Source of the DNA: Clostridia bacterium
Lineage (GTDB): Bacteria; Bacillota; Clostridia; Oscillospirales; Acutalibacteraceae
Direction: 5' to 3'
Assembly (NCBI GenBank): GCA_017936615.1
Contig: JAGBFF010000095.1
Span: 1-47,837, forward strand
DNA length: 47,837 nt
Below, one piece after another: positions 8,545 through 17,168 of this stretch; position 1 is the first letter of the stretch; every line of letters starts with the position of its first letter. The notes under the pieces are model-generated. The model saw only the letters and a program-made list of their open reading frames with translations. It did no database searches and was not told the origin of the DNA. A program made the translations under genes and the position numbers.

Positions 8545-9876
8545 ATGGAAAGCATTAAAGAAGCCTGGTCCGGCATTCTGGATTATTTGCATCGCCAGGA
8601 CGATATCAGCGAAGTCGCTTATAATATGTGGATCAAGTGCATCGAACCGTGTACCATTGAGGGCAGCTCGGTCGTTGTGCTGGTACATACCGATTTTCAG
8701 CGCGGCATCATTCTCAGCCAGTATGCGGACAAGATCAAAAACGCGTTTCAGCAGGTGCTTGGTATCCCGTTTGATTTGAAAGTTGTGTCGGAGGAAAGTA
8801 AAAATACCCCGGAACCGGTAGAAATGCCGAAGGCAGAAAATATTTTCGGTCAGCGGCCGTCGGATTACGAATATTCCTTTGAAAATTTTGTTGTCGGTTC
8901 GTCGAATAAATTTGCCCACGCTGCGTCGCAGGCGGTCCCACTTAAGCCCGCCGGCTCGTACAACCCGCTGTTTATCTACGGCGGCTCCGGACTCGGAAAA
9001 ACACACCTGTTGTTCGCTATCTGCAATGAAATCCGCAAAAAAGCACCGGATACCCGCATTTTATACACCAAGGGCGAGTTTATGACCAACGAGCTGATCG
9101 AAGCCTTGCGTAACAGCGAAACGCCCGAATTCCGTGCTAAATACCGTCAGGTAGATATTCTGCTGATCGACGATATTCAGTTCATTGCCGGTAAGCTCAG
9201 CGTGCAGGAGGAATTTTTTCATACGTTTGACGCTCTTCATCAGGCTAATAAGCAGATCGTGCTGACCTCTGACCGTCCGCCGCGTGAGATCGCCACGTTG
9301 GAGGAGCGGCTCCGTACCCGTTTTGAAATGGGCTTGCTCGCGGATATTCAGCCGCCGGATCTGGAAACGCGTATTGCGATCATCAAGCGCAAAGCGCAGC
9401 TGCTGGATATTGATCTTAACGACGATGTCTGCGAATACATTGCTACCCAGCTCAAGAGCAACGTGCGGCAGCTGGAGGGCGCCGTTCGCCGTATGCAGGC
9501 ACAGTGCATGCTGGAGGGGGACCATCCGTCGATCTTGACCGCACAGGCGGCGATCCGCGATATTAAAAACGACAATCAGCCGGTGCCGATCACGGTCGAG
9601 CGTATCATCAACGAGGTTGCACGTACCATGTCGGTCTCGCCTGAGGATATCCGCTCCAATAAACGCTCTGCGACCATCTCGTCGGCGCGTCAGGTGGCAG
9701 AATACGTCGTTCGCAACATTACCAACCTACCGATGAAAAACATCGGTGAAGAATTCGGCGGACGCGATCATACCAGTGTGGTCTACGCCATTCAAAAGGT
9801 AGAAGAAACGATGGCTGCCAATCCGAGCTTTAAAGGGCTCGTCAACGACATTATTAAAAACATTTCCGACTCCTGA
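8545..9876 (+). CDS. dnaA: Chromosomal replication initiator DnaA
   Basis: A 443-residue initiator ATPase that binds DnaA boxes, opens oriC and loads the helicase. Domain I is at about 1-85 (SIKEAWSGIL...YNMWIKCIEP) and the linker domain II is short. The AAA+ domain III has Walker A GGSGLGKTHL and Walker B VDILLIDDIQF. The C-terminal domain IV has the box-recognition helix signature FGGRDHTSVVYA. Start ATG 8545, 10 bases after AAAGGAG; the TTG at 8536 sits on top of that site and is rejected. DnaA boxes lie on both sides of the gene. Confidence 0.97.
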   Translation: MESIKEAWSGILDYLHRQDDISEVAYNMWIKCIEPCTIEGSSVVVLVHTDFQRGIILSQYADKIKNAFQQVLGIPFDLKVVSEESKNTPEPVEMPKAENIFGQRPSDYEYSFENFVVGSSNKFAHAASQAVPLKPAGSYNPLFIYGGSGLGKTHLLFAICNEIRKKAPDTRILYTKGEFMTNELIEALRNSETPEFRAKYRQVDILLIDDIQFIAGKLSVQEEFFHTFDALHQANKQIVLTSDRPPREIATLEERLRTRFEMGLLADIQPPDLETRIAIIKRKAQLLDIDLNDDVCEYIATQLKSNVRQLEGAVRRMQAQCMLEGDHPSILTAQAAIRDIKNDNQPVPITVERIINEVARTMSVSPEDIRSNKRSATISSARQVAEYVVRNITNLPMKNIGEEFGGRDHTSVVYAIQKVEETMAANPSFKGLVNDIIKNISDS

Positions 9877-10180
9877 TGGGGAAAACTTGGTGGATTGCCG
9901 GTGAAATCGCAGTGAAACCGTGTGAATAAAATAACGCCGGTTTTCACAAGTCTTTCACATTCCACTCACCGCTTTTCACCGTGTGTGAACAGAAAATTTT
10001 TATTCCACCGTTCTCCAAAATTTCTCCTTGTGGATTTCACAGGGTGGGAAAGACGAAAATCCGCTTCGCTGTAAGCGGTGGCACGGTTTTCCACATATTC
10101 ACAGCCCCTACTAATACTACTAAAAATATATATGTTTTTATTTTAAAAAACACGGTTATGAATTTTTTCATACGTGGTTC
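9877..10180. other. oriC: Chromosomal origin oriC (dnaA-dnaN intergenic)
   Basis: A non-coding stretch of about 320 bases with many DnaA-box-like sites in both orientations. A perfect TTATTCACA lies on the minus strand at 9921-9929 and TTTTCCACA at 10087-10095. One-mismatch sites include 9940-9948, 9951-9959 and 10095-10103, with weaker ones in 9970-10041. The right end holds the unwinding element described separately. Placement between dnaA and dnaN, box density and the AT-rich end together identify the replication origin. Confidence 0.85.
10087..10145 (+). other. Basal origin unwinding element with DnaA-trios
   Basis: The order is DnaA box TTTTCCACA (10087-10095), a second overlapping box ATATTCACA (10095-10103), GC patch GCCCC, then five successive triplets CTA-CTA-ATA-CTA-CTA (10108-10122), then an AT-rich tract. 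This is the arrangement described for the Bacillus basal unwinding system, in which DnaA loads from the boxes onto one strand through the trios. The match is by eye. Confidence 0.75.
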
Positions 10181-10197
10181 GTGAAAGGATGGGTTTT

Positions 10198-11301
10198 ATG
10201 CGTATCTACTGTGATCGTCAGGCACTGGCGGAGGCTGTTAATAACGTGCAGCGTGCCGTCGCATCCAAATCGGCTCTCCCGGCACTGGAGGGTATTCTTC
10301 TGCGCTCTTCGGCATCGTCTCTGTTTTTGGCAGGCTACGATATGGAGCTTGGTATCACCACCACTATTGAAGCACAGGTGGACGAGCCCGGTGAGATCGT
10401 GCTGACCGCTAAACTGTTTTCGGAAATTCTGCGCCGCCTGCCTGCTGATGAAGTGTTGATTGAAAGCAATGATAAAAACAACACCATCATTCGCTGCGGC
10501 AATTCGGAATTTACCATTATGGGCTTCTCTTCGGTGGATTATCCTGAATTGCCCACTATTAACAACGGCGCGGCTATGACGATGCAGCAGAATATGCTCA
10601 AGAGCATGATCCGTCAAACGCTGTTTGCGGTGGCACAGACCGATACCCGCCCGGTGCATACCGGCGTGCAGTTTGAAATCAAGGATCAGGTGCTGCGTCT
10701 GGTGGCTGTGGACGGTTCGCGTCTGGCAATGCGCTCCGAGCCGATCAAGAGCAACGAGGATCTGCAGTTCGTCGTACCGGGTAAGACCCTGAATGAGGTG
10801 CTGAAGCTCCTGGGGGATGAGGAAGAGCCGCTGTACGTCACCGTCGGTGCTCGCCATATCATTATGGAGATCGGTGGTTATTCGGTGTTTTCCCGTCTGC
10901 TGGACGGTGAATTTTTGCCATACCGTAAGGCAATCCCGATCAATGCGAGCACCAAGATCCGCGTGAACACCCGTGCGATGATCGACGCGGTAGACCGTGC
11001 GTCATTGGTTATCAACGATCGCCTGAAGTCTCCGCTTATCTGCCGCTTCAAGGATGATCGCATTTCATTGTCTTGTATCACCGCGCTCGGTAGCGCTAAC
11101 GATACGGTGGAAGCCAAAATCGACGGCCGTCAGGAGGAAATGGGCTTCAATAGCCGGTTTTTGCTGGATGCGCTGCGTAATACCGAAAGCGATGAGATCG
11201 TGATCGAACTAAGCGGTACCCAGTCGCCGATGAAGATTCTGCCGGCTGAGGGCGAAAGCTTCCTGTTCCTTGTTCTGCCGGTGCGGCTCAAGCGCGTATG
11301 A
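10198..11301 (+). CDS. dnaN: DNA polymerase III beta sliding clamp
   Basis: A 367-residue clamp. As a dimer it forms the ring that tethers the replicase to DNA and recruits many partners. The three-fold repeated clamp domains can be followed, with the family segments [17 protein letters not shown] and [10 protein letters not shown]. The C-terminus ends in the conserved LPVRLKR pattern, of the usual M/L-P-x-R-L type. Start ATG 10198 with AAGGA 8 bases away. It overlaps the next gene by ATGA. Confidence 0.97.
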   Translation: MRIYCDRQALAEAVNNVQRAVASKSALPALEGILLRSSASSLFLAGYDMELGITTTIEAQVDEPGEIVLTAKLFSEILRRLPADEVLIESNDKNNTIIRCGNSEFTIMGFSSVDYPELPTINNGAAMTMQQNMLKSMIRQTLFAVAQTDTRPVHTGVQFEIKDQVLRLVAVDGSRLAMRSEPIKSNEDLQFVVPGKTLNEVLKLLGDEEEPLYVTVGARHIIMEIGGYSVFSRLLDGEFLPYRKAIPINASTKIRVNTRAMIDAVDRASLVINDRLKSPLICRFKDDRISLSCITALGSANDTVEAKIDGRQEEMGFNSRFLLDALRNTESDEIVIELSGTQSPMKILPAEGESFLFLVLPVRLKRV

Positions 11302-11507
11302 GACAGGTAATACATACCGAATTCATCCGATTGGACACCTTGATGAAGCTGGCAAGTCTGACGCCGACCGGCGGACAGGCAAAAGAAAAGATCCAAGCCG
11401 GTCAGGTGCTTGTCAACGGGGAGTGCTGCACGCAGCGCGGTAAAAAATTGCGTCCCGGTGATCGCGTGACACTGGGGGACGAAACCGTTGAGATCGTCGG
11501 AGAATAG
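11298..11507 (+). CDS. yaaA: S4-domain RNA-binding protein YaaA
   Basis: A 69-residue protein that is almost entirely one S4 RNA-binding fold ([11 protein letters not shown]...[18 protein letters not shown]...KLRPGDRV). It is the conserved small gene found between dnaN and recF in Firmicutes, called YaaA/RlbA-like; a role with ribosomes has been proposed. Its ATG overlaps the dnaN stop as ATGA, so translation is likely coupled. Confidence 0.9.
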   Translation: MRQVIHTEFIRLDTLMKLASLTPTGGQAKEKIQAGQVLVNGECCTQRGKKLRPGDRVTLGDETVEIVGE

Positions 11508-11521
11508 GAAGGAACCACGCG

Positions 11522-12625
11522 ATGCAAGTGACCCGATTGACCTTTGAGGACTATCGCAATTTAGAGACCGGTCAGTGGGAGCCGTACGGCGGTGTTAACG
11601 TCATTGTCGGCGAAAACGCGCAGGGAAAAACCAACTTATTGGAGGCCTTGTGGCTGTTTACCGGGGGTAAGAGCTTTCGAGGCGCTAAGGACAGCGAATT
11701 GGTTGGTTTTAGTGCCGAGCAGTGCCGCTTGACGATGGATTTTATCGCCGCCGAGCGTGAGCAGCAGGCAGAGATCACTGTGAAAGCGCGGCGCAGCGCT
11801 ACGTTAAACGGTGTTTCACTGTCTTCTGCATCCAAGCTGGCCGGGACGTTTTGCGGTGTGGTTTTTTCACCGGCGCATTTATCACTGATCAAGGGCGGAC
11901 CGCAGGAGCGGCGGCGACTCATTGACGCGGCATATTGTCAGCTTCGTCCGTCATACGTCAGTGTGCTGACTGAATATGCGCGCGTGCTGACCCAGCGCAA
12001 TGCCTTGTGCAAGGCGAAAACCGGTGGTGACGCCGTGGAAGAGCTGCTGGAACTGTGGGACCGCCAGTTGGCGCAAAGCGGATGTCGTTTGATTCACGCC
12101 AGGCAGCGGTATATCCAAAAAATGGCACCCGTCGCCCGTGAGATCTATCAAGGCTTATCCGGCGGCAAGGAATCGTTTGATATCCGTTACGTTTCCACTG
12201 TCGAGCATACGGAGGAGAAAACTGCCGCGGAAATTGCCGCCGAGTTGTTTGATTTTCTGCAAAAGCATCACCGCGAGGATCTTGCCGCGGGATTTACCAC
12301 TGTCGGCCCGCATCGGGACGATATGGAGGTGCTGATCGACAATCGCTCCGCCCGCAGCTTTGGCTCGCAGGGGCAGCAGCGGTCTGCCGTGCTGGCAATT
12401 AAAATTGCCGAAGCGGTGCTGCTGGAGGAAGTAACGGGGGAGAGACCCATCGCTCTGTTGGATGACGTGATGAGTGAGCTCGACACATCGCGGCAGGAAT
12501 ATATTTTGAACCATATTCGGGACTGGCAGGTGTTTATTACCTGCTGTGAGCCGACGCCGCTGATGCAGTTGCGCGGCGGTAAGCAATTTTGTATGAGCAA
12601 CGGAAAACTTTCCACAATCAAATAA
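11522..12625 (+). CDS. recF: DNA replication and repair protein RecF
   Basis: A 367-residue SMC-like ATPase that helps RecA load at gapped DNA. Seen: Walker A GENAQGKTNLLEAL (about 30-43), the ABC-type signature FGSQGQQRSAVLA (about 280-292) and Walker B IALLDDVMSELD. The conserved N-terminal L.FEDYRN is present. It starts 14 bp after yaaA with a GGAAGG site. Confidence 0.95.
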   Translation: MQVTRLTFEDYRNLETGQWEPYGGVNVIVGENAQGKTNLLEALWLFTGGKSFRGAKDSELVGFSAEQCRLTMDFIAAEREQQAEITVKARRSATLNGVSLSSASKLAGTFCGVVFSPAHLSLIKGGPQERRRLIDAAYCQLRPSYVSVLTEYARVLTQRNALCKAKTGGDAVEELLELWDRQLAQSGCRLIHARQRYIQKMAPVAREIYQGLSGGKESFDIRYVSTVEHTEEKTAAEIAAELFDFLQKHHREDLAAGFTTVGPHRDDMEVLIDNRSARSFGSQGQQRSAVLAIKIAEAVLLEEVTGERPIALLDDVMSELDTSRQEYILNHIRDWQVFITCCEPTPLMQLRGGKQFCMSNGKLSTIK

Positions 12626-12650
12626 CAGGTTGTTGAAAAAGGAGCCCGTT

Positions 12651-12914
12651 ATGTATTTATTTTTAGGACAGGAAACGGTCGTGCCGCTGTGCGAGATCAT
12701 TGGAATATTCGATATGGATAACACCACGATTTCCAAAAGCACACGCAGTTTTTTAGCAGAAGCGGAACAACGAGGGGAGGTCGTCACGGTGAGTGACGAG
12801 CTGCCAAAGAGTTTTGTGGTCTGTGAGTCTGAAAAAAACGGAAAAACCGTTTATATATCGCAAATTTCTTGTGCCACACTGCTCAAACGGGCAAAGGCGC
12901 TGCGTTCAAATTAA
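12651..12914 (+). CDS. remB: Extracellular matrix regulator RemB-like (DUF370)
   Basis: An 87-residue DUF370 protein (YaaB/RemB) in its standard place between recF and gyrB. Family members are small DNA-binding regulators of biofilm genes in Bacillus; the role here is unknown. The motif FLGQETVVPLCEIIGIFDMD and the later ISCATLLKRAK are recognisable. Start ATG 12651 with AAAGGAG 6 bases upstream; the longer frame from 12630 lacks a ribosome site. Confidence 0.85.
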   Translation: MYLFLGQETVVPLCEIIGIFDMDNTTISKSTRSFLAEAEQRGEVVTVSDELPKSFVVCESEKNGKTVYISQISCATLLKRAKALRSN

Positions 12915-12925
12915 GAAATGAGAGG

Positions 12926-12934
12926 TTATCCACA
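12926..12934 (+). promoter_or_regulatory. Consensus DnaA box at the gyrB start
   Basis: TTATCCACA, an exact match to the consensus DnaA box, ends on the first base of the gyrB ATG and lies between the AGAGG ribosome site and the start codon. It could be chance, but exact copies are rare outside oriC. Confidence 0.45.
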
Positions 12935-14898
12935 TGAGTACCGAAATGGAAATGGACTTGGAACTGGAAAATGAAATGACCCGTGCGGAAAATAAGCCGT
13001 ACGACGAGAGTCAGATCCAGGTGTTGGAGGGGTTGGAGGCCGTCCGGAAGCGTCCGGGTATGTATATCGGCTCAACCGGTCCGCGCGGTCTGCACCATCT
13101 GGTGTATGAGATCGTGGACAATTCCATTGACGAAGCCCTTGCCGGCTTCTGCACCCATATTGAAGTAGATATCCTGCCCGGTGATATTATCTCGGTGCGG
13201 GATAACGGCCGCGGTATTCCCGTGGGTATTCACGAAAAGATGGGTATTCCCACCGTTACCGTCGTGTTGACGGTGCTGCACGCCGGCGGTAAATTCGGTG
13301 GCAGCGGCTATAAAGTATCCGGCGGTCTGCACGGTGTGGGTTCTTCTGTCGTAAACGCGTTGTCTGAATGGCTGGAGGTTGAGATTTCCCGCGAGGGTAA
13401 GATCTTCTCGCAGCGATTTGAGCGCGGCAATGCGGTTTCGGAGCTGACTGTGATCGGAACGTCCGAAAGCGACGGTACGCTGATCCGTTTCAAGGCCGAT
13501 CCGCTGATCTTTACCGATACCACCGAGTACGAATACGAAGTGTTGGAAAAGCGTCTGCGTGAGCAGGCATTCCTCAACGCGGGCCTTAAGATCACGTTGA
13601 CCGACCGCCGTGACGGGGATAACGTGGTGGAAAAAGTGTTCTGCTACGAGGGCGGTATTTCCTCGTTCGTGGAATTTATGAATAAGACCCGCGGTTATCA
13701 GCCGTTGCACGAAGCAGTAGTGCATATGTCTATCGCCAAAGGGGATTCGATCGCCGAGGTCGCGTTCCAGTATAACGACAGCTACAACGAAAATATCATT
13801 TCGTTTGCCAATAACATTCATACGGTGGACGGTGGTACGCACGAAAATGCGTTTAAAAACGCCATCACCCGTATTTTGAATGACTATGCGCGCCGTCACG
13901 GTATGCTCAAAGAGGCGGATGCTAACCTGAAGGGCGACGACGTGCGTGAGGGTCTGGCAGCGGTCATCAGTGTCAAACTGAAGGATGCGCAGTTTGAGGG
14001 TCAGACCAAAGCAAAGCTGGGTAACACCGCGATGGGTACGCTGGTGACACAGCTGCTGAACGAGAAGCTGGCACCGTATCTGGAGGAAAATCCGGCGGTT
14101 GCTAAGGGTATTTTGGAAAAATCCATCAACGCGGCACGCGTACGTGAAGCAGCACAAAAGGCACGTGAGCTTGCGCGGAAAAAGACCGGTCTGTCCTCCA
14201 CGCGTATGCCGGATAAGCTGGCGGATTGCATTTGGAGTGATGCCGAGCGTACGGAGCTGTATATCGTCGAGGGTGACTCGGCAGGCGGTTCTGCCATTCA
14301 GGGCAGAGACCGTAACTTTCAGGCGATCCTGCCGCTGTGGGGCAAGATGCTCAACGTGGAAAAAGCGCGTCTGGATAAGGTGTACGGCAACGAAAAGTTA
14401 ATTCCCGTCGTTATTGCGCTGGGTTGCGGTATCGGCGATGATTTTGATATTTCCAAGCTGCGGTACGGCAAGGTCATCATCATGGCGGATGCCGACGTCG
14501 ACGGTTCTCATATCCGTACACTGCTGCTGACCTTCTTCTTCCGATATATGCGTCCGCTGGTGGAAGAGGGGCACGTGTACATTGCTCAGCCGCCGCTGTT
14601 TAAGGTATCGAAGGGAAAGCAGGTCCGCTATGCGTTCTCCGACGCGGAGCGTGATACGTATATCGCTGAGTTGGGCGGCAACGCCGATATTCAGCGGTAC
14701 AAGGGTCTTGGTGAAATGGATCCCGAGCAGCTGTGGGAAACGACGATGGACCCTGCCTTCCGCACTATGCTGCGCGTGGAGCTGTCGGATGCTGCCGCGG
14801 CAGATGAGACCTTTACCATTTTGATGGGGGATAAGGTCGAGCCTCGCCGTGATTTCATTGAGCGGAACGCACAGTACGTGTCGAATCTGGATATCTGA
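12934..14898 (+). CDS. gyrB: DNA gyrase subunit B
   Basis: A 654-residue ATPase subunit of gyrase, which introduces negative supercoils ahead of forks. GHKL ATP site: [24 protein letters not shown] and [10 protein letters not shown]. Toprim motifs: [16 protein letters not shown] and [15 protein letters not shown]. The C-terminal [21 protein letters not shown] that contacts GyrA is intact. It has a short acidic N-terminal extension (residues 1-20, Glu/Met-rich) before the conserved start of the fold. It sits 19 bp after remB. Confidence 0.97.
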   Translation: MSTEMEMDLELENEMTRAENKPYDESQIQVLEGLEAVRKRPGMYIGSTGPRGLHHLVYEIVDNSIDEALAGFCTHIEVDILPGDIISVRDNGRGIPVGIHEKMGIPTVTVVLTVLHAGGKFGGSGYKVSGGLHGVGSSVVNALSEWLEVEISREGKIFSQRFERGNAVSELTVIGTSESDGTLIRFKADPLIFTDTTEYEYEVLEKRLREQAFLNAGLKITLTDRRDGDNVVEKVFCYEGGISSFVEFMNKTRGYQPLHEAVVHMSIAKGDSIAEVAFQYNDSYNENIISFANNIHTVDGGTHENAFKNAITRILNDYARRHGMLKEADANLKGDDVREGLAAVISVKLKDAQFEGQTKAKLGNTAMGTLVTQLLNEKLAPYLEENPAVAKGILEKSINAARVREAAQKARELARKKTGLSSTRMPDKLADCIWSDAERTELYIVEGDSAGGSAIQGRDRNFQAILPLWGKMLNVEKARLDKVYGNEKLIPVVIALGCGIGDDFDISKLRYGKVIIMADADVDGSHIRTLLLTFFFRYMRPLVEEGHVYIAQPPLFKVSKGKQVRYAFSDAERDTYIAELGGNADIQRYKGLGEMDPEQLWETTMDPAFRTMLRVELSDAAAADETFTILMGDKVEPRRDFIERNAQYVSNLDI

Positions 14899-14910
14899 TA
14901 AGGAGCCCTT

Positions 14911-16011
14911 ATGGAGCAGACCGTTACGACCATCGAATATACGGTGGGACTCAATCGGGAGGAATATATCTATTCCCAAACCCTTGCCGCCAAAGCTCTG
15001 CGCGGTAAATATCTGCTCGGCAGTCGTCTGTTTTCCGCTGTAATGATGGTGCTGTGTATTTTGGCAGTGGTATTTGACCGTCAGCTCAGCGGAAAATGGG
15101 ATACGTCACTGCTTGTGATCGTGTTGCTGATGATTGGTGTTGAGTTGTGGGTGTTTTTGACAACGCCGCGCCAGCTGCGCCGTCAGCACGGATTGGTGTA
15201 TGATAAAACACGGTTTCAGGGGTATTCCTTTGACGGTGTGATCACGGTGAATGATCGAGGTATCACCAAGAAGACTGACAAAAATCAAACGGAGATCCCG
15301 TTTTCGCAGTGTATGGCGTTTATCGAAGATGCCGAAATGATGCTGTTTTGTATAAACGGCGGGAAAAGCATCGTTATCCCCAAGCGGTTTTTGACAGCAG
15401 AGGATGCCGAGTTGACACGGCAGGCAGCACTCGCCGCCGTCGTGCCGTCGAAGTGCTATCTGTTTGGCAGAGTGGATGCCATGCTTTTGACCCGTTTGCC
15501 GTTTCCCGAGGAAGGTGTGCCGCAGCCCGAAGATCCGCTGTTACAGATCAAGGTGCAGTATGAACCGAAGGAACTGAAGGCACAGATGACCGAGTCCACT
15601 ATCCGTTCCTACGTCCAAAAGCTGCCGCAAAAAACGCTGACCGCGGTATTTGTGACGATTTTGGCGTACTTCGGCTTTGAAATCTTGCCGTTGCCGACCT
15701 TTCTGCTGTGCTCAGTGCTGCTGTTTTTGTTTAGCGTAGTGGGTGCGCGGCTGCGTGTGAGCCGCGTATTGGCGGCATCGGGTGGTGAAGCTGGATCTAC
15801 CCGTATCGAATTGACTGATACCGCTATCAAAATCAAAGGAAGGAGCAGCGAGACACTGACTGTTCCGTGGAAATGTGTGACCCGTGCGGTGGAGGCACCG
15901 CGTGAGGTAGAATTTTATGTGAACGGCGAAAAAGCGTTTGTCGTTCCGAAACGCTGTGTGGAGGATATGGCACAGCTTCGCCGTATAGTTGATGCACATA
16001 TGTCGGTTTAA
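14911..16011 (+). CDS. Membrane protein with two YcxB-like domains (first of a pair)
   Basis: A 366-residue membrane protein of unknown function. Layout: a helix pair (about 45-65 and 72-90, separated by a short basic stretch), a soluble beta-rich domain (about 105-180), two more helices (about 240-280), and a second soluble domain (about 295-366). The two soluble parts resemble each other: each ends in a hydrophobic strand, V-P-K-R and a final helix (SIVIPKRFL...; AFVVPKRCVED...). They look like the YcxB-like C-terminal domain, so the protein seems to be an internal duplication. Start ATG 14911 with AAGGAG. It lies 12 bp after gyrB and 19 bp before a paralogue of identical length, inside the gyrase operon. 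Confidence 0.65.
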   Translation: MEQTVTTIEYTVGLNREEYIYSQTLAAKALRGKYLLGSRLFSAVMMVLCILAVVFDRQLSGKWDTSLLVIVLLMIGVELWVFLTTPRQLRRQHGLVYDKTRFQGYSFDGVITVNDRGITKKTDKNQTEIPFSQCMAFIEDAEMMLFCINGGKSIVIPKRFLTAEDAELTRQAALAAVVPSKCYLFGRVDAMLLTRLPFPEEGVPQPEDPLLQIKVQYEPKELKAQMTESTIRSYVQKLPQKTLTAVFVTILAYFGFEILPLPTFLLCSVLLFLFSVVGARLRVSRVLAASGGEAGSTRIELTDTAIKIKGRSSETLTVPWKCVTRAVEAPREVEFYVNGEKAFVVPKRCVEDMAQLRRIVDAHMSV

Positions 16012-16030
16012 GTAAAGAAGGGGGACACTG

Positions 16031-17131
16031 ATGGAATACGAACAGCCCTGCCGGTTTCCGGCGGACGATCCCAACCGTCTGTGGATCCTGGTGGCGGGAC
16101 GGCAGCTGCCGTACGGGGAAGCGCTGCGCTGGTTTTCCGTGCTGAAAGGAAAGCGGAAAACCCTGCCGTTGATCGGATTCGTGCTGTGTTTGCTGTACGC
16201 AACGGTGACGTTGTCCTTTATTACCGAGGCAGCTATCCTTCCAAATGAGAAGGCGGCCGCGGCCGCGGTGATCCTTACGTCGGTCGTGTGGTTATCGTTG
16301 ATGATGTTTTTTATGCTGTCTCGCCCGAAAAAGCTGGCAAAGCAGCAGATTGCAGACTACGAGGCAGATGTCGAACGGCACGCGTACGGCAGTCGCATTG
16401 CGTTGTACACTGACCGCATCGAGATCATCACGCTGCGCGGTACGCGCGTGATGCGGTTTACCGATGTGGAGCTTTGCATGGAAACCTACGACGGGTTTGC
16501 TTTGATCTGCGGGGATACGTGTATGATCCTGCGCAGTGAGGATCTTACCCCGTACGATCTGCAGTTGATCCGCGAATATTTGACCGAGCGACTCTCGCCG
16601 CGCGTGATGTGCTTTAAAACCGCAGCACAGGCGAGGTTGTTTCAACCCCTTCCGATTCCGCAGTTTGAAGCACGGACGTTGCGATTGACCTCGGCAACGG
16701 TTTCGTTGAGTGACACATTACCGTATCAACGGGGGAGAAAAACCCGATTTTTTCTACTTTCGGCGGTAATCACACCGTTGATGATGGCCGTCGGCACGAT
16801 GATGGCGACAGTGTTCATGATCACCTCGCAGTTTTTGATCGACCTGGCGATCTTTTGCGGGGCGTGGATGGTCGGCGGTGCCGCGGTGAGCGTTGGATTG
16901 TTTTTTCTGTTTGAGCGGCGCTGTCACGAACAGCTGCAGATCGGCTTTGAGCCGGACGGGCTGCGGCTGACAACGCAGCATACCGAGCGTTTTATCATTA
17001 AGGAGCGCGTGTGGCTTTCTGTTGAGGAAGGCGGCGTTACGCTTCGGTTTTATAATCACGAAACGCTATGTATCCCAACGGATGCCGTGGAGGATATCGC
17101 AGTCCTCAAGGCGCTTGCGGGTGTCGAATAA
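16031..17131 (+). CDS. Membrane protein with two YcxB-like domains (second of a pair)
   Basis: 366 residues, the same length and plan as the gene just upstream: two helices (about 50-68 and 75-97), a soluble domain (about 105-190), two helices (about 238-262 and 268-295), and a second soluble domain (about 300-366) ending in ETLCIPTDAVEDIAVLKAL. That end matches the end of its neighbour in pattern. Sequence identity is low by eye, so the duplication is old. Function is unknown; position between gyrB and gyrA implies co-expression with gyrase. GGGGG-type ribosome site before ATG 16031. Confidence 0.65.
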   Translation: MEYEQPCRFPADDPNRLWILVAGRQLPYGEALRWFSVLKGKRKTLPLIGFVLCLLYATVTLSFITEAAILPNEKAAAAAVILTSVVWLSLMMFFMLSRPKKLAKQQIADYEADVERHAYGSRIALYTDRIEIITLRGTRVMRFTDVELCMETYDGFALICGDTCMILRSEDLTPYDLQLIREYLTERLSPRVMCFKTAAQARLFQPLPIPQFEARTLRLTSATVSLSDTLPYQRGRKTRFFLLSAVITPLMMAVGTMMATVFMITSQFLIDLAIFCGAWMVGGAAVSVGLFFLFERRCHEQLQIGFEPDGLRLTTQHTERFIIKERVWLSVEEGGVTLRFYNHETLCIPTDAVEDIAVLKALAGVE

Positions 17132-17168
17132 AGAATGTTCCTAACGGATAGTTAAAGGAGAAACTGTC

